A stretch of DNA of 64,000 nucleotides from Narthecium ossifragum (Eukaryota > Streptophyta > Magnoliopsida > Dioscoreales > Nartheciaceae): the NCBI GenBank assembly GCA_963920575.1, contig OY986972.1:7886010-7950009 (forward strand), in the 5' to 3' direction. A model generated the notes under the pieces. The model worked only from the letters and a program-made list of their open reading frames with translations. It did no database searches and was not told the DNA's origin. This document shows positions 28,739-42,500 of this stretch, piece by piece. Every line of letters begins with the position of its first letter. The stretch's first letter is position 1. The translations under genes and the position numbers were made by a program.

Positions 28739-31700
28739 GTCTTTGGTTTGATTCGGATTCCATGTCCTGGAAATAAATTCTTGGCGGTCCTTGTAGTTTT
28801 GGGGTTAAAAGGGGGTGTTTTGCAGGCTGCTGCTGCGATGAATGTTGCTGTGGGATCGTTCAGTGACCCCGAAGGACTCGAGGGCCTCGCTCACTTTCTT
28901 GGTAAGCGGTTCTTGATATAGTCCAGTTTAATTTGTTATTTTAAATTTATTTACTGAGTGGAAATCTGTTGACAAAAATCTGTTGACAAGGGGGCTAGTA
29001 TCGATATTTGTCTATGTTAGGTCATAGTATGTTGTAAGGTGCGGTATCTGGGCATTCTTGTTCGGCTGTTAAGTTTAATTTCATGTAACTGTGATGACTT
29101 TTGGTGATCACATTTAGGCGTAGATTACAGCTTAAATAATGGAAACTATTCTTGTAAATGGTGATGGTTTCATCCAAGAGGTACGTTAAGCTAAGCATGG
29201 ATTGTTGTGCTGACACCACCGATACAGGTAAATTACCCACATGATATAAATACTCGGCACAGGGTCTATGCCAAGTACATCTTCCTCCTGAAAATGCTTC
29301 ATGCCGTTGTTACAGAGTTTGTGCCAAGTGTTGGTAGGACAGTGTTGGTAGGACGCATGGTGTCGGCAATATCATGTCAGCCAAAGAGCATCAAGACATG
29401 TGCCACTGGCATGGTAGTCCATGCCTAAAGGATGCATATTAAACCTAGAAATAAACAACATAGGTAGGTAACCCTACTGAGGAAAGTGAAGTCAAACAAG
29501 GCAGGATTTCCATTTGATCATGGCTGGGGCGGAGCCAGGAGTTTGGCCTAGGGAGGACAGCCTGTAGTTAGATGCTTGTATTTTAATTTTATTTTGAGCT
29601 AAATATACTCACTATAATAGATGCATGATACTGTTGGTAAGTTTGATTTTAAATATGGCTAAATGGAAATTGAATTACTAAATTAATGTTACCCGAATTA
29701 GTGTTCGTTGTGACTTCGACCAACTTTTGCTGTCATCACCAATCAAATTTTGCCGATGCTGTTGATCAATTTCCACCACATTGTTGTTGCCGTGCTTAGG
29801 GTTAGGGTGAGGGCGTGATAGAGCCATCAATGCTCTTAGCATAGGCACGCGAGGGAGAGTGCGAGGAGAGGAAGATAGTTAATAAAATTTTGACTTGCTA
29901 ACCTTATTTCGCTAACCTATTTGAATTGGATCCACGAGGTTGGAGAGAGAGAGATGCAAAAGCAAGTTCCGTAATTGGAATGACTCGAATTTCGATTCTA
30001 ATATGAAATCAAATACGAATCTGAAACTTGAATTTAGATTTGAGGCTGAATTTGTTATTGTTAGGATTTATTTTTGTATTATGTTTCATGAAAACCATGC
30101 TAGCTGTTTATTCTCTTCTGTTTTTATTATGTTGCTTTTGCAAATAACTGCTCCATGATTAAAGTAATCTTAAAAAGTTTGCTCCTGTAGTTGCCACTCA
30201 GTTTGCAATTAGTGTGGATTTCTTGTGTCTGTCCATATATGTATTTTTACAAGGGACACTTCGAATTGGAATATTAAAAAGCTGACAAAATAGATACTGC
30301 ATCTATGTATTAATTGAAGGTAGATAAGGCGAGAACCCTTAGGGCTTTTTACATGTGGGGCTGCATTCTGGAACTACTGCGTTGTGTGCTTATTACAGTC
30401 ATGGCCAAATCTTCGATTCATAAATGCATTTCAGACTCCTTATTATCTGCATGTGTCTTCTGTGTTTTTGCAGAGCACATGTTATTTTATGCTAGTGAGA
30501 GGTACCCGGTAGAAGATAGCTACTCAAAATTCATTTCTGAGGTATAGTTTGCTTCTGGATTCTATTGTTGTTCGTCTTATGCTTGTTTACACATGAATAG
30601 TTGTGGGATATGTCTGCCGTTGATCGCCAATATACTTTGGTATCCCTATTCTCTACCAAACATTGATGTTGATTTCATACCTTGTGAAAAATTTCCCCTA
30701 TGGTGGACATGAAAGGTATACTGCTCCAGTGATGCGAAGTATAAGCCTTTTGAAAATTTGCTTAATATATGACGTCTTGAAAAGTTCAAAAAATTATGTC
30801 TTAAAGAATTGGAATTGTCATAATTTTGCATTGGACACGATGATGTGGTTGTCGTACAAATCGTGGAATTTTTCATAAGTTCACATGCTCTATTTGCAAG
30901 CAAATATTTGTTACTTAATTCAACCTTTTATGAGATTTTTACTCCACTCTAATAGCCCTTATAAAATTAAAAGAGCAAGTGCTATTTGGGAGAATGAGAT
31001 TTTGTATCAATCGTACATACAAAACAAAAGAATAAATCTTATAATTGTGGAGAGTGCTTTATTTCAAATACATCTATAGAACCAAGGTTTACTTTGTTGG
31101 CCTAAAATGTTGTCCCCTTGGGCTAACGGCACCGACACTATGGTCGCCACCGGCAGATGGACTTCTGCTTTGTTGCTGAGGGGCACCAGCACAGAGTTTT
31201 ACTAGTCTGACATGGAGTTAAATATTAATATTCTTTAGTAATATTTTGTCATGTTTGATGCTTAAAATCAGTTATTTTTAATTTTGACTGCCCAAACAAC
31301 TCTCAATCCACCAAAAGGGCCAAAACACTCAATAAAAATGTCTTGGGGGGTCGAATGCCTGTGTTGGACCATAAAATTCCATGCTGGTATGTGTCGGCGG
31401 CACGTGCAACTGGCACAGTACTCGTTAATAGAAGTATTGTCCTCTTTTCAGAGTCTCAGCCTGGAGCTGCTTTATTTAGAGAATGACACCGAAGAATTAT
31501 TCAAAATTGAGCATTGTTAAATAATTTCTATTACATTTTGTTGATAAGGCGACATCACTTTGTTCATATAAGTACATGCGTGTTTTTGATGAGTATCTTC
31601 TAAGTGATGCATTCCAGACTTTGGTTCCTACCTTGATCTATTATTTGTATTTTCTTTCTTGTGAAAGGGATAATCCACTTAAATTTTCCTTTCATTGCAT

Positions 31701-34700
31701 GTTTGCACATCTGGTTCATTTTGATATTGTAAGTGATACGGCTGCACTTTGGTGCATACCTTGACTATAGTTTTTCTGATTTCTTTTGTCAAGCCACTGT
31801 GATTTGGCTTTGACTGGCTGTTCTTTAGTAGAAAAAAATGTTGGGTGAGGCATTTCATTCGAGCTACTTCCTTCTTTCTTTGAGGGAAGGATAATGAAAG
31901 CCCGCTAGAATTAATGTACCTCTTGCATGTTTTGGTTGCGTTCTAAGCCCTTAGCAATTCCTAAGTTGGAAAAAGTATCGCTATGACAAGATTGTAGGTC
32001 CTTATATTATGTTATTTGTCTCATTTTAATTTTGACTATTGAAAGGCCAACACCAGCTTTTGGACTGATTTATGGTTGTGGCTAGCCTAAAGTGGAAAGT
32101 GACTTCGTTTGTGCTTCAAATAAATTAATCAAGAAACTCATAAGGCTGATTGAGATCCCTGGCAAGATGGCAAAGTGGGTTGGAGGCTGTATCAAGCTAG
32201 GCAAACCCTGTTTACCAACATTCACTTTTATGATTGAGGAATTCGACAGGCAAATTGTTTTTGATGATAAAATAAATGATGTCTTTTGCTTAGTCATTCT
32301 GCAATTACTAAGAAAAGTCAAGCGGATCAAAATATAGCAATGAGGGAGAAGGAGAGGTTCAAACAATGTCTAGCATTAAATTCCCCTTGTTGGGTCTTCA
32401 TCAGTATAGATAAACTCCGTGTTTGATTATAGAACAGCTCCTGAACTCCAAAAATTGTTGTTATGTTTTTGTTAATCCAACAAGATACACAGATAAAAGA
32501 GTAGATAAAACAGAATTGCTATGTTATCTCTAGGTGTTGCGACATAACTGTTCCGTACCTTTTTGACTTGTTTGGTCTAGTGCTTAATTTGTCTCCAAAT
32601 CTAGCTTATGCACACAAATGTAAGGAAAATTTAATCATAAAAAAGATCTTTTCTCAAGCAGACATAGAAAGAGAACTTGAAGAAGCACTAATTAGATCCA
32701 TGGAACATCGCGATTGAGGCTTTACATACAATTATTTCTTCTTTTTTTTTTGCTTGCTTGATCCTGCAAAATTCATTGCTAGGATTTTCCTCTGCCTAGT
32801 ATTTGCTTCCATATAGTTTATATCTCGGACTAGAGTAATCTAAGAAACCTTTTGAAAGAATTTCTTCATGTTCTATACATCTCCTATGTGATAAATGTCT
32901 GGAAGCCAGAGAAGGGTTTGAGTTGCCAACATAACAGAAATATTGCACTGTGTTAACCCGCCAATTGAATTTAATTGGCAATTGAAGAAGAGATTTCTTT
33001 TCGACCATCACCTTGTTCTTTTATCCTGAGTGAGAAAGCTATACTTTTGCAGCTTTGACTTGTATTTTCACTCTCTTGGGAAACTAGGATGGTGCAGCTT
33101 CCCCCATTCAACATGCCATACTTTATAGTCTTTAGCACTCCTGTAGAAGAAGCTGATATGCACCCTCCAATCATTCAATTGAGAAAGTTTGCATGGTTCT
33201 CCTCACCTAACAATAATGCTTGTTCTCCATTTTGGCGGTATACTCTTACTCTTTTTAGTTGGTGGCATTCTTCTAAGTGTCATCTTCTGAGCGTTATCTA
33301 CAAATTTTAGCTCTACACATGGAGATCCAATGGTGCAGAGATTTGGCTTACCGTTAATGGGTAGTTGTGACCTCCCCATTGTGATCTGCGGCAATGATTT
33401 TTTTGCTAGGTTTCTTTTTATCTTGTAGCGTGAAGTCACCTTGTAACGATCCGAATCCTGAAGAGGAAACCTCATCCTCTAACATGACACGAGACGAAAC
33501 AAAAGAAATATCATATTAGAAAAAGAAACTCTTACTGACAATCAAACTAAGACAATGTTCTGGAAAAGAGAAAGTGACTAATAAGCAACATAAAACATGA
33601 TTAAAATTGAAAGAAGCTATAAATTAGTTCTAAACTCTTCTCTTCTTTACTCCCATCCCTATGCCTACGTAGAATCTTGGGTATCTGAAAAAAATCATCT
33701 ATCTCATGAGTATAAAGCCCAGTAGCAAACAACACATAATAGAATGATATCCAGACAAAAGTGTTCGCAAAACAAAAACTGAATTAAAGCACGTCACTTG
33801 AGAAGGAGAATAATCATACTTTATTAAAGTTAAAAGCTGGACTTTTCATGTCCATAAATCACACTTAAAGCTCTTGTATGACATGAACTTTGATGCATGA
33901 TATAATGAGATGCATCTTTTTGGCTCTACCATCGAGTACTATAGCGGTGTATGATGATAGCACTCCACGTGCACTTGAGATAACTATCCTTACTCATGAT
34001 AGCATAAAGCCGAGCCTCGGCTCTTTTGGACTCAAACGTCACCCACAGTTGATCTCGACCAAACAATGAACTCTTAGAAGTACTCATCCTTAGCTGCCCA
34101 GCCATGACAACTAAGGACAACTCAGATCTCATTCTATCTTGGTGGCAACTTTTGCTTGGCAAACATGCACACTATGCACATGCAATGCTTTTGAATAATT
34201 ACTTAAGCATGTTGACACATATGCAAGGAGATGATCATGCACAATGCTACACTCACATGATATGTTATGCATCAAAAACTTGATATCATAAACTTATAAA
34301 TTGATGTACTCAACTTGACATTATAAAACCATACATTTATGTGCATTCATTGGTCGGGAACAAGACAGAACATGAAACTAATAGAACATGAAATCTAACC
34401 CGTCAAATACTTAAAAGAAAGTGGAAATCTGCGTACTTAAAAACTGGATATCTGAACATTAAAATTCTGCAGTAGACTCAACTTTAAACGCTGAAATCAA
34501 GATAATTTGCATATTTACAAATCTGGAAATATGAAGTAACAAACTCTGCATAGGTTCTGAAAATCTGCTATTATGGCATAAAGTCATGGCTCTAATAGAT
34601 TAGAAGCTTAGACACATAAGTGAACACTCCATTCTACTACATATCTTCCTAAAAATAATCAAAATCTGGAAAAACAGCTATATGAAAATCAGCAAATACT

Positions 34701-37700
34701 CTTTGAAAATCTGCTATCAAACCATTGAGGGACTGCTTGACTGAGAACCGCAGCAACCCTAAATCTATAGATGAAACCTAGAAAAGATCGTCAGTCCTCT
34801 GGCATAACTAAACAACACATCAAACCCAAACGAATTGTTAAGTCTAAAGTCTAAAATCTGAAAATGAGGAGGAAGAACATGAAATTTGAATCATGAAACT
34901 TAGAAATCTGAAATCTGGAATAAGAATCTGAAATCTAAAAACAAGGATATGAAATCTGAAATCTGAACTCTAAAACCCTAAAACCCTAAAACTAGAGAAG
35001 ATCAACGCTCAAGTTAGGGTAACATCTATTACATGTGTACCTACCTTACTTGTCCTTCAAAAGCCCTAGTATTGAACCCTTTCAGCCAATCGAACAGCCC
35101 CCAAAGCTCTCTTGAGTGCAGGACTTGAAGAAAGAGAGGAGAAAGATACGTATAAAACCCTAAAATAAGGGCTGCGGCTATTATATGTAATAGGAAATAT
35201 GGATTCTAATAATTAGAGTCCTAATGGATTCTAACCTAATCCAATTGGTTATATATAAGAACTTAAACACATCTTTTTAATAGACTTAGTTGACTAGATC
35301 TAATTCTAAGTGGATTCAAACCAACTTATAGTTGCTGGGATTTGGTCTAAATAGAGTCTTAATTGACTCAAACTCTTACAATTAGGTCTCAAAAAGGTAC
35401 TTTAGGCTAACCTAATCAACTAGGGTTACAATTAATTGATTTACTATTCTAATTAGAGTCTTAATCCAACATGAACTCTAGGGCATCTCTCAATTCCGGG
35501 ATTTTACACACCCTCAATCAGATTCTTGACTCATGTGCGCCTCTTCTTTGATCGGGCCGCGGTAGGCCCTGATTGCTGCGCTTTCAATTGAACCTCGGTA
35601 TTCCCCGATTGCATTGCCATTTGAGCCCTCATATCCTATTTGGTCTCCTAATGTGTGCCTCTCCCTTGATCAGGCTCCAGTATCCCTCATCGTCTTACCA
35701 CGACTCAAGTGTATCACTTGTCTATTGGGGCTAGTATTTCTCAACCCCGTTGCCATGATTCAACTAGGGATGTGAGAGGACATATACGCCTGATGAGCTG
35801 CTCAATTTGTGGCCTTATTTAATTAGTAGAGCAAAAGTTATATTCCCTTGCAAATTATCATGGAAAGTAGGGTGGGTTCTTGGTAGTGCATCAGAGTGTC
35901 ACATCATGTCTAAATCTTACTGTAAATACTTGCTACTCTTTTACTTATTAATGTCAGGGACTTGCAGCTATTACATTGTCAAAATACCCTATGGCCTTAC
36001 CAATGATCTTTTACTATTCTACCCTTAATACATGTTACTCTTTCGCTTGATGTCTGAGATTTGGAATGTTTGCACTGATAAGATATCCTTGTGGATTTTG
36101 TATGGAAATATCTTTAGTAATGAGCCCATATAATGTGATATACAAGTTTTACTTTTTTTTTTGTATCTAATTAAAGAGAAAAGCTACCAAATTTCATTTC
36201 TCACAATGTGCCAACTCCAATTATTGTATTTACCTGGTTTCTTCTATTTGTATTAATGTGCCATGTGGGGGAATTATCAGCATGGTGGCTCCACCAATGC
36301 TTTTACAGCTTCTGAGGATACAAACTTTTATTTTGACATCAACACAGATTGCTTTGAAGAGGCTCTGGATAGGTATTCCCTGCTTCATTCTAATGGGAAC
36401 TATGTTTTTTTCTTTGTTTCTTCTGCACCTTCAGATGTTTTTTGTTGCTTTTGTCTATACAATACAGATTTGCTCAATTCTTTATCAGACCATTGATGTC
36501 TCCTGATGCGACTCTTAGAGAGATCAAAGCAGTGGACTCTGGTTAGTTATGCCACGTTTTCTGTTCAAATTATTCGTGTTATATTCTAATAATCTTGGTC
36601 AAGGGATGTACCTGAGAAATTTCATTTGCCAATTCAGAAAATCAGAAAAATCTGTTATCTGATGGTTGGCGAATGTCGCAGGTAAAATTTGCTTTCAATT
36701 GTTCCTAACATGGATACATTGATCATCAGGATTACGACAGTATAGCTGCCAGAACATATTTCCTGAAGAGCTATTGTCATGTGCTCTTTTATTGCGAATT
36801 AAATGTATTCTGTGTGATACCTATGATCTAGACATGGCTAGTCTATAATCCGGAGTTACTGGATTGGCTTTAATAAGCTGACATGATCATCTTTATATGA
36901 TTGCTCACATACTGGTCTCAAGGTAATAAATATGTACGCTTATGCCTATTGTTGCTTAGACAATCCATGATCTTTCAGAGAGTTGGAAGCTTAGTTTGTA
37001 GTTTCCGTATGCATCAGGCAACAGATCAAAGTTAATTAGCAGCTTGCATTGGGATAGGGTCTCTTGTATTGCCAATTTAGAGAAATCTGAGTTATACAAT
37101 ACAGGAACGACTATAAGGGGCATTAATTTGGTGGACATCTTAAGAGACAGAATTTGGGTTCATAGGAAACTTCCTGTATAGATATGCATGCAGCCAGAAA
37201 ATACGTCTTTTGTATGTAAGTAGGGGTCACGTGGTGTTACAGTTTGTAAGCAGGTTAAGCCACAGCGAATGCTGGGCCATTAAATTGTTTTTGGTAGAAA
37301 TATTTAAATTTTTTAATGTATGTTGTGGACCTTAAAATCTGAATAAAAATGAAATATTACATTGGCATGCTTGTCACTGTAATTCGATACACCAAATTGC
37401 ACTAGTTACTACTGACAAGAACTGTTCTTGTGTGTTCTGAAAATAAACTAATCTAGATCTCTTATGAAGCTCTTGCTAATACACAGTCTAATATTATGTA
37501 TGAATGAAAGTCTGAATGAAACTCGGGCCTGCGTGTCAGTACTAACTATTAGAATTGCAACCTTTCGAGTATTCTGAATGTGGTTTGGTGTAGGGAACTA
37601 AGGATGCTTTTATGATCTTGTGACTTGCGAACACAAGTGGATGCTATGCAAGTCTTGCCAGCTCTATTTATGTTGTCTTTGTTTGCTTTATCGCTTCTAA

Positions 37701-39509
37701 TTTGGTATGTGGAAGGTCCCACCTTAATGGGTTATCCTTTTGAATTTTGACCATTTGTTTTAGCTTTCTTGTTAGTTGTGAGACATGGTAATTCTTTTAA
37801 TTTGAATCTTTCCTACTACAAATTAGCTTATTTAGAGAATATGTAAAAGTCATGGTGTTGCCTTCTAGATGGATGCAACAAAGCGTGAAAGAAAAGAGTT
37901 GTCCGATTCTAGAGCTTGAGATGGAATAGATAACTCGTATGATGGGACCATTTTCTGGGTAGGGTTGCCTATTTTGTTCGCTTGTTTTAACACACTTAAA
38001 TATGCTATAGTACTCTCAATTTTGGGACAAATTTTGATTTGGTCCCTCAAGTTTAAAAATCCCACAACGTAACTCAGACTTCCATTATAGGGTTGATCAA
38101 GAACAGAGTACAGACAACGTCAATCGTGTTAACGGAACTATTGTGCACGTGAAGTCACTTTCGAGCAGTTTCCCTTCATTTCAACTTCTAAATCATGAAA
38201 TACATTTCTCAGGCTTAAATATACTTGGTGCCCTTATTTGGGCCAAATTTTGATTTGGTTCCTCAAGTTTAAAATGGGAGTTTAAATGAAGGAAAACTGA
38301 GTGCAAGTGACTCAAGTGCGCGAAGTTCCGTTAACACACTTTATGCCGTCTATGCTTTGTCCTTCATCGACACTATTATGGAAGTCTTAAGGTACATTTT
38401 GACACGTATTAGATTTGAGGGACCAAATTGAAGTTTTACCCAAACTTAAGGGTACTAAAGCATATTTGAGCCTTTTAACATATTCGATCGGTTAGCGTTA
38501 GCGATTTGCTGTGTCAGTCGGCATATAGCTAGCACGAACTGAAATATAGTATGTCGGTAAATTTTGGGCATGATGCCTGTACCCACACAAAGCCCGTGCC
38601 GATACAAGTATTTGCTCAGAAGAGCTTCATGCTGCCAGCATGAAGTCTAGGCTCAGTGTCGGCATGTGTTGTGTTGATTGGCATGGATCGTGCTGGTCTT
38701 TGGCCGGCACAACAAGTGTCAACAGCACGACAATTTTTGGTGAAAAATAACTTTGAATGGAACCATCATTGATGATTGTTCGCATGGATTATTTTTTCTT
38801 GTTTGAACTGGAGTTTAGATCGTTGTTAATGGAGCATTGGCTGTCATTCCTATACTTATTTTTCGATTAATTTGCTTGATACTTGTCAACTAACAAATGC
38901 TAGCTGTTTTTGTTGCTTGGAGTGACTTTCTTCAGGTTGAGTTTTTCTATAATCCATTAATTTTCTCTCCTCTGGAGTAGTTCTTTTTGTTTACATAATG
39001 TTTCTAAGCAAACATTCAGATTGAATTCTTCATTTATTTTTACAGCTCCAAAAGCATTTGTCCTCAAAGGACCACCCATATCATAAGTTTAGCACAGGTG
39101 AGTGGTTTGATGATCATGATAGATGTTTTTCTATTGCAGTTTTGTTTATTTGTTTATTAATATATTAGTGCCATCTCTACTTTTATCACATTTTGCTGGG
39201 TGTTACATTTCCGAGATACTTGTTTCATACTGTGTAATTTAAGGAAACAACATCAAAGGGATGCGAAGGATTGTTGTGGATTTTAAAAGCTCAAAGAAAA
39301 GATTGAGTATAAAATTTAAGACTTTTGCTTGCCTTTCAGAGACCCACTAAGGTGTCAAGGCTAAATGTTTTATGTGCAACACATATGTACACAAATGCAT
39401 TTTGAGTGAGACCATTAGATGCGGGGTGGTCTCGACAAATAATGAAGTACTTGAAGAAGAGAGGGAGAGGAAGGGCGAGAGAGAAAGGGATGGAGGTATG
39501 GAGTGTGTG

Positions 39510-39552
<43 letters not shown>

Positions 39553-42500
39553 GGGGGGGGGATAATATATAGATTTTGTTTGTACAAAATATTTGAATTT
39601 CTATCATACTTGATACTATAAAAGTCAAGATGGAATATGAGCTTCGCGAGAAAAGTAGTTGACTCGATTTATAGCTTGGTACCAACTATCTGGAAACTTG
39701 TAGCCTGTGATATTTTAAAATGCCATGATCTATCTTTATTTGTTTTCTTGCTTGAACTACTTTTGGATTGATTTTAGTCATGTTACCTATACAAGCCGCC
39801 CGTCATGTGTCACCGGGCAAATAAGGAAACAAAATTTTCTCGCTTGTTCGATGATGGCGCGAAAAGACCCCCTCGTTGAACCCGCACACCGCCGCCACGC
39901 GCTCTGCATGTTGCTTGTGCTCCGCTCGTGCGTCGTCTGCGTGCCGTCTGTGCATCGCTTGTGCACTCCGCCTTGCAGCCCGATTGCATCTTGACCCGCC
40001 CTCATTTTTGCCTTGCATACATACAAGACACACGAATTTGGGTAATGGATGAGATCTCAACTCCTTTATTGACTAGCGATTACAAGAGTACTCTTCTCTC
40101 GCTCCTAACCCTTTGGAGTACAATCACTCTCAATATAAGAAGCTCTCAACCCAAAATCCTAGTTACTCGTCTCACAATCCGTTGTAGACGACTCCAAAAC
40201 CTAACTCTCAGATGCTCAATCCGTGAGCTCTCCCACAGGTCTCTAGATCTTCCCATCTAGTCGGCCTTCTCCTTATATAGAGGAGAGTCCATGACTTGCT
40301 CCAACAGGTCAAGTTCCGTAGTCCAACCCCAAGTCCTAGGCTTCATACTTATCCAAACATGCAATCAGTCAATTACAAAGCTTCCTAGCCTATTTGGACT
40401 CTTACATGAGTTAAGACTTGCAAAAGATAGCTGTTTGTCTAAATCCGTCACACTTTGGCTCCAAATAATTTCCGTGAGCCAAGTACAACTTCCCCCGTGC
40501 TATATTCCATATTTACCGTGTCATCCCATGCTGGATACCTAGGCCAAGTGGAATTAGGACACTTGCACGCTCAGTCTGCCTTCCGTCGGGCTAGTCGAGT
40601 CCTTGTCCCGCTAGAACTCCCGCACAACTAGGACTTTCCTCGTGCGAAAACCTTTTTTTGTTGCGTCAAGTCCTTCCAAGCTCCCAATTCAAGTGGTATT
40701 AGGACTTTTGCATGGCTGGTTTGCTCCTGCTGGCCAATCGTGTCGCGTCTGGGCATTTCGAGTCCTAGTTCGACTCGGACTTGACCGCCTGGCCGCGTTG
40801 TGCGCGCGCTCTGCGTGCCATCACGCGTGCTGCGCGCGCATGCCATGCGCGCCTTCCTGGGTTGCCTTGGCGCGCGTCACGCTCGATTGCCTCATCGTAT
40901 GACGCGTCGTACTTCGTCTTGGCTTGGGCCGTCGTGCCAGCTTCGAAATCCGCCGCGTCCTGCCATGTCGCATCGCATCATGCCGCATCGCGCCATGCCG
41001 CATCGCGCCATGCCGCATCGCGCCATGCCGCATCCTGCTGTGCTATGCTGCGTGCCAAACTCCTTTGGCGCGTGCATATTGCTTGTGCGCTTCCCTGGTT
41101 GCCTCGCCGCTTGTCCCGCTCGATAGAATCCCTTCATGGCTCGTTATGTTTTGCTTTGGTTCGGACCGCCGTGTCATTTTCAACTTTCACTGCGCCATCT
41201 TCAAGATCCCTCGTGCCATGGTCGTGTCATGGGCTCCAACCCCTGACAAATCTCCACCAAAAGAATCCGACGTCCTCGTCAGAGTGTAGGACCTCCAGAT
41301 CCCACGCCCGCCTTGCCGCACACCTTGCAGTAAAGCGCTCATTGACGGAGTTATTGTAGAAGTTGGATTGGGCTGACATAGGCCTGACCCTCGCCCGAGT
41401 CTTCTTCCTTGTCTTCAGCGACAATCGCATTTAGCTTCTCCCTCCTTGGGCACTCCCTTCCTCGATGCGGTCCATCACATATGAAGCAGCCCGATGATGA
41501 CTTGACACCTTTGCCTTGAGGTCTCACAGCAGCCCGTGCTTTATCCTCCTTCGTGTGCTCCTGCACCTTTGCCTTGCCGACTGACTCCTTCAATTGGCCC
41601 TTTTGCGCGGAAATCCACCAAGGCATTTGCAACCGCCATTGGTGCACAAAGATCCGCAATACCCTGTCTTCGCAGCTCCGACTGGGCCCATCCTTGAAGC
41701 CCTGCAAGAAAATTAAAGAGCATGTCCTCCTTCGACATGTTCTTGATGCTCAACATCAACGAACTGAACTCCTTCACATAGTCTCGAACTGGTTTCGTTT
41801 GTTTCAAGGAACGGAGAGCTTCTCGACTGACTCCTTCAATTGGCCCTTTTGCGCGGAAATCCACCAAGGCCTTTGCAACCGCCATTGCTGCACAAAGATC
41901 CGCAATACCCTGTCTTCGCAGCTCCGACTAGGCCCATCCTTGAAGCCCTGCAAGAAAATTAAAGAGCATGTCCTTCTTCGACATGTTCTTGATGCTCAAC
42001 ATCAATGAACTGAACTCCTTCACATAGTCTCGAACTGGTTCCGTTTGCTTTAAGGAACGGAGAGCTTCTCTTGCAATCCAGGCAGTATTGCAAGGCAAGA
42101 ACTGGCGCTGGCCCCGCAGTTCCTTGCATAGCTCCTCCCATGTCTTGATGCCAGGCCGACCCGCGACTCTGTCATCCTCCAGCCTAGTCCGCTATCATAA
42201 CTTGGCGTCACCAACCAAGTACATCGTCGCCACTGTCAACTTCTCCTCTAAAGTCACCCTTGCGGATGCGAAGTATTGCTTCATGTCCCATAAGAAGTTT
42301 TCCAATTCCTTCTTGTTCCGAACACCGTCGAAAGGTTGCAGATCAGGAACCTTTCTGTGTTTTGGTTGATCAATGGTTCTTCCGCTGCGAATCACGCGCT
42401 TGAGGACCATCAGCTCGTCCTTAAGTCGATTCGTGATTTGCTCGACAAGAATGCCCAAAGTCCTTGAAGTCTCAGCTGCTTCTCGGGTCCTTTTGTCGAA

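Noticed and set aside
32092..32337. 81-codon gene in IDE intron 3
   Set aside because: No family recognised, no splice context, and a similarly long frame exists on the other strand.
40800..41126. Repeat protein with MPHRA units
   Set aside because: Made by a 15-bp minisatellite in an LTR and readable in several frames.
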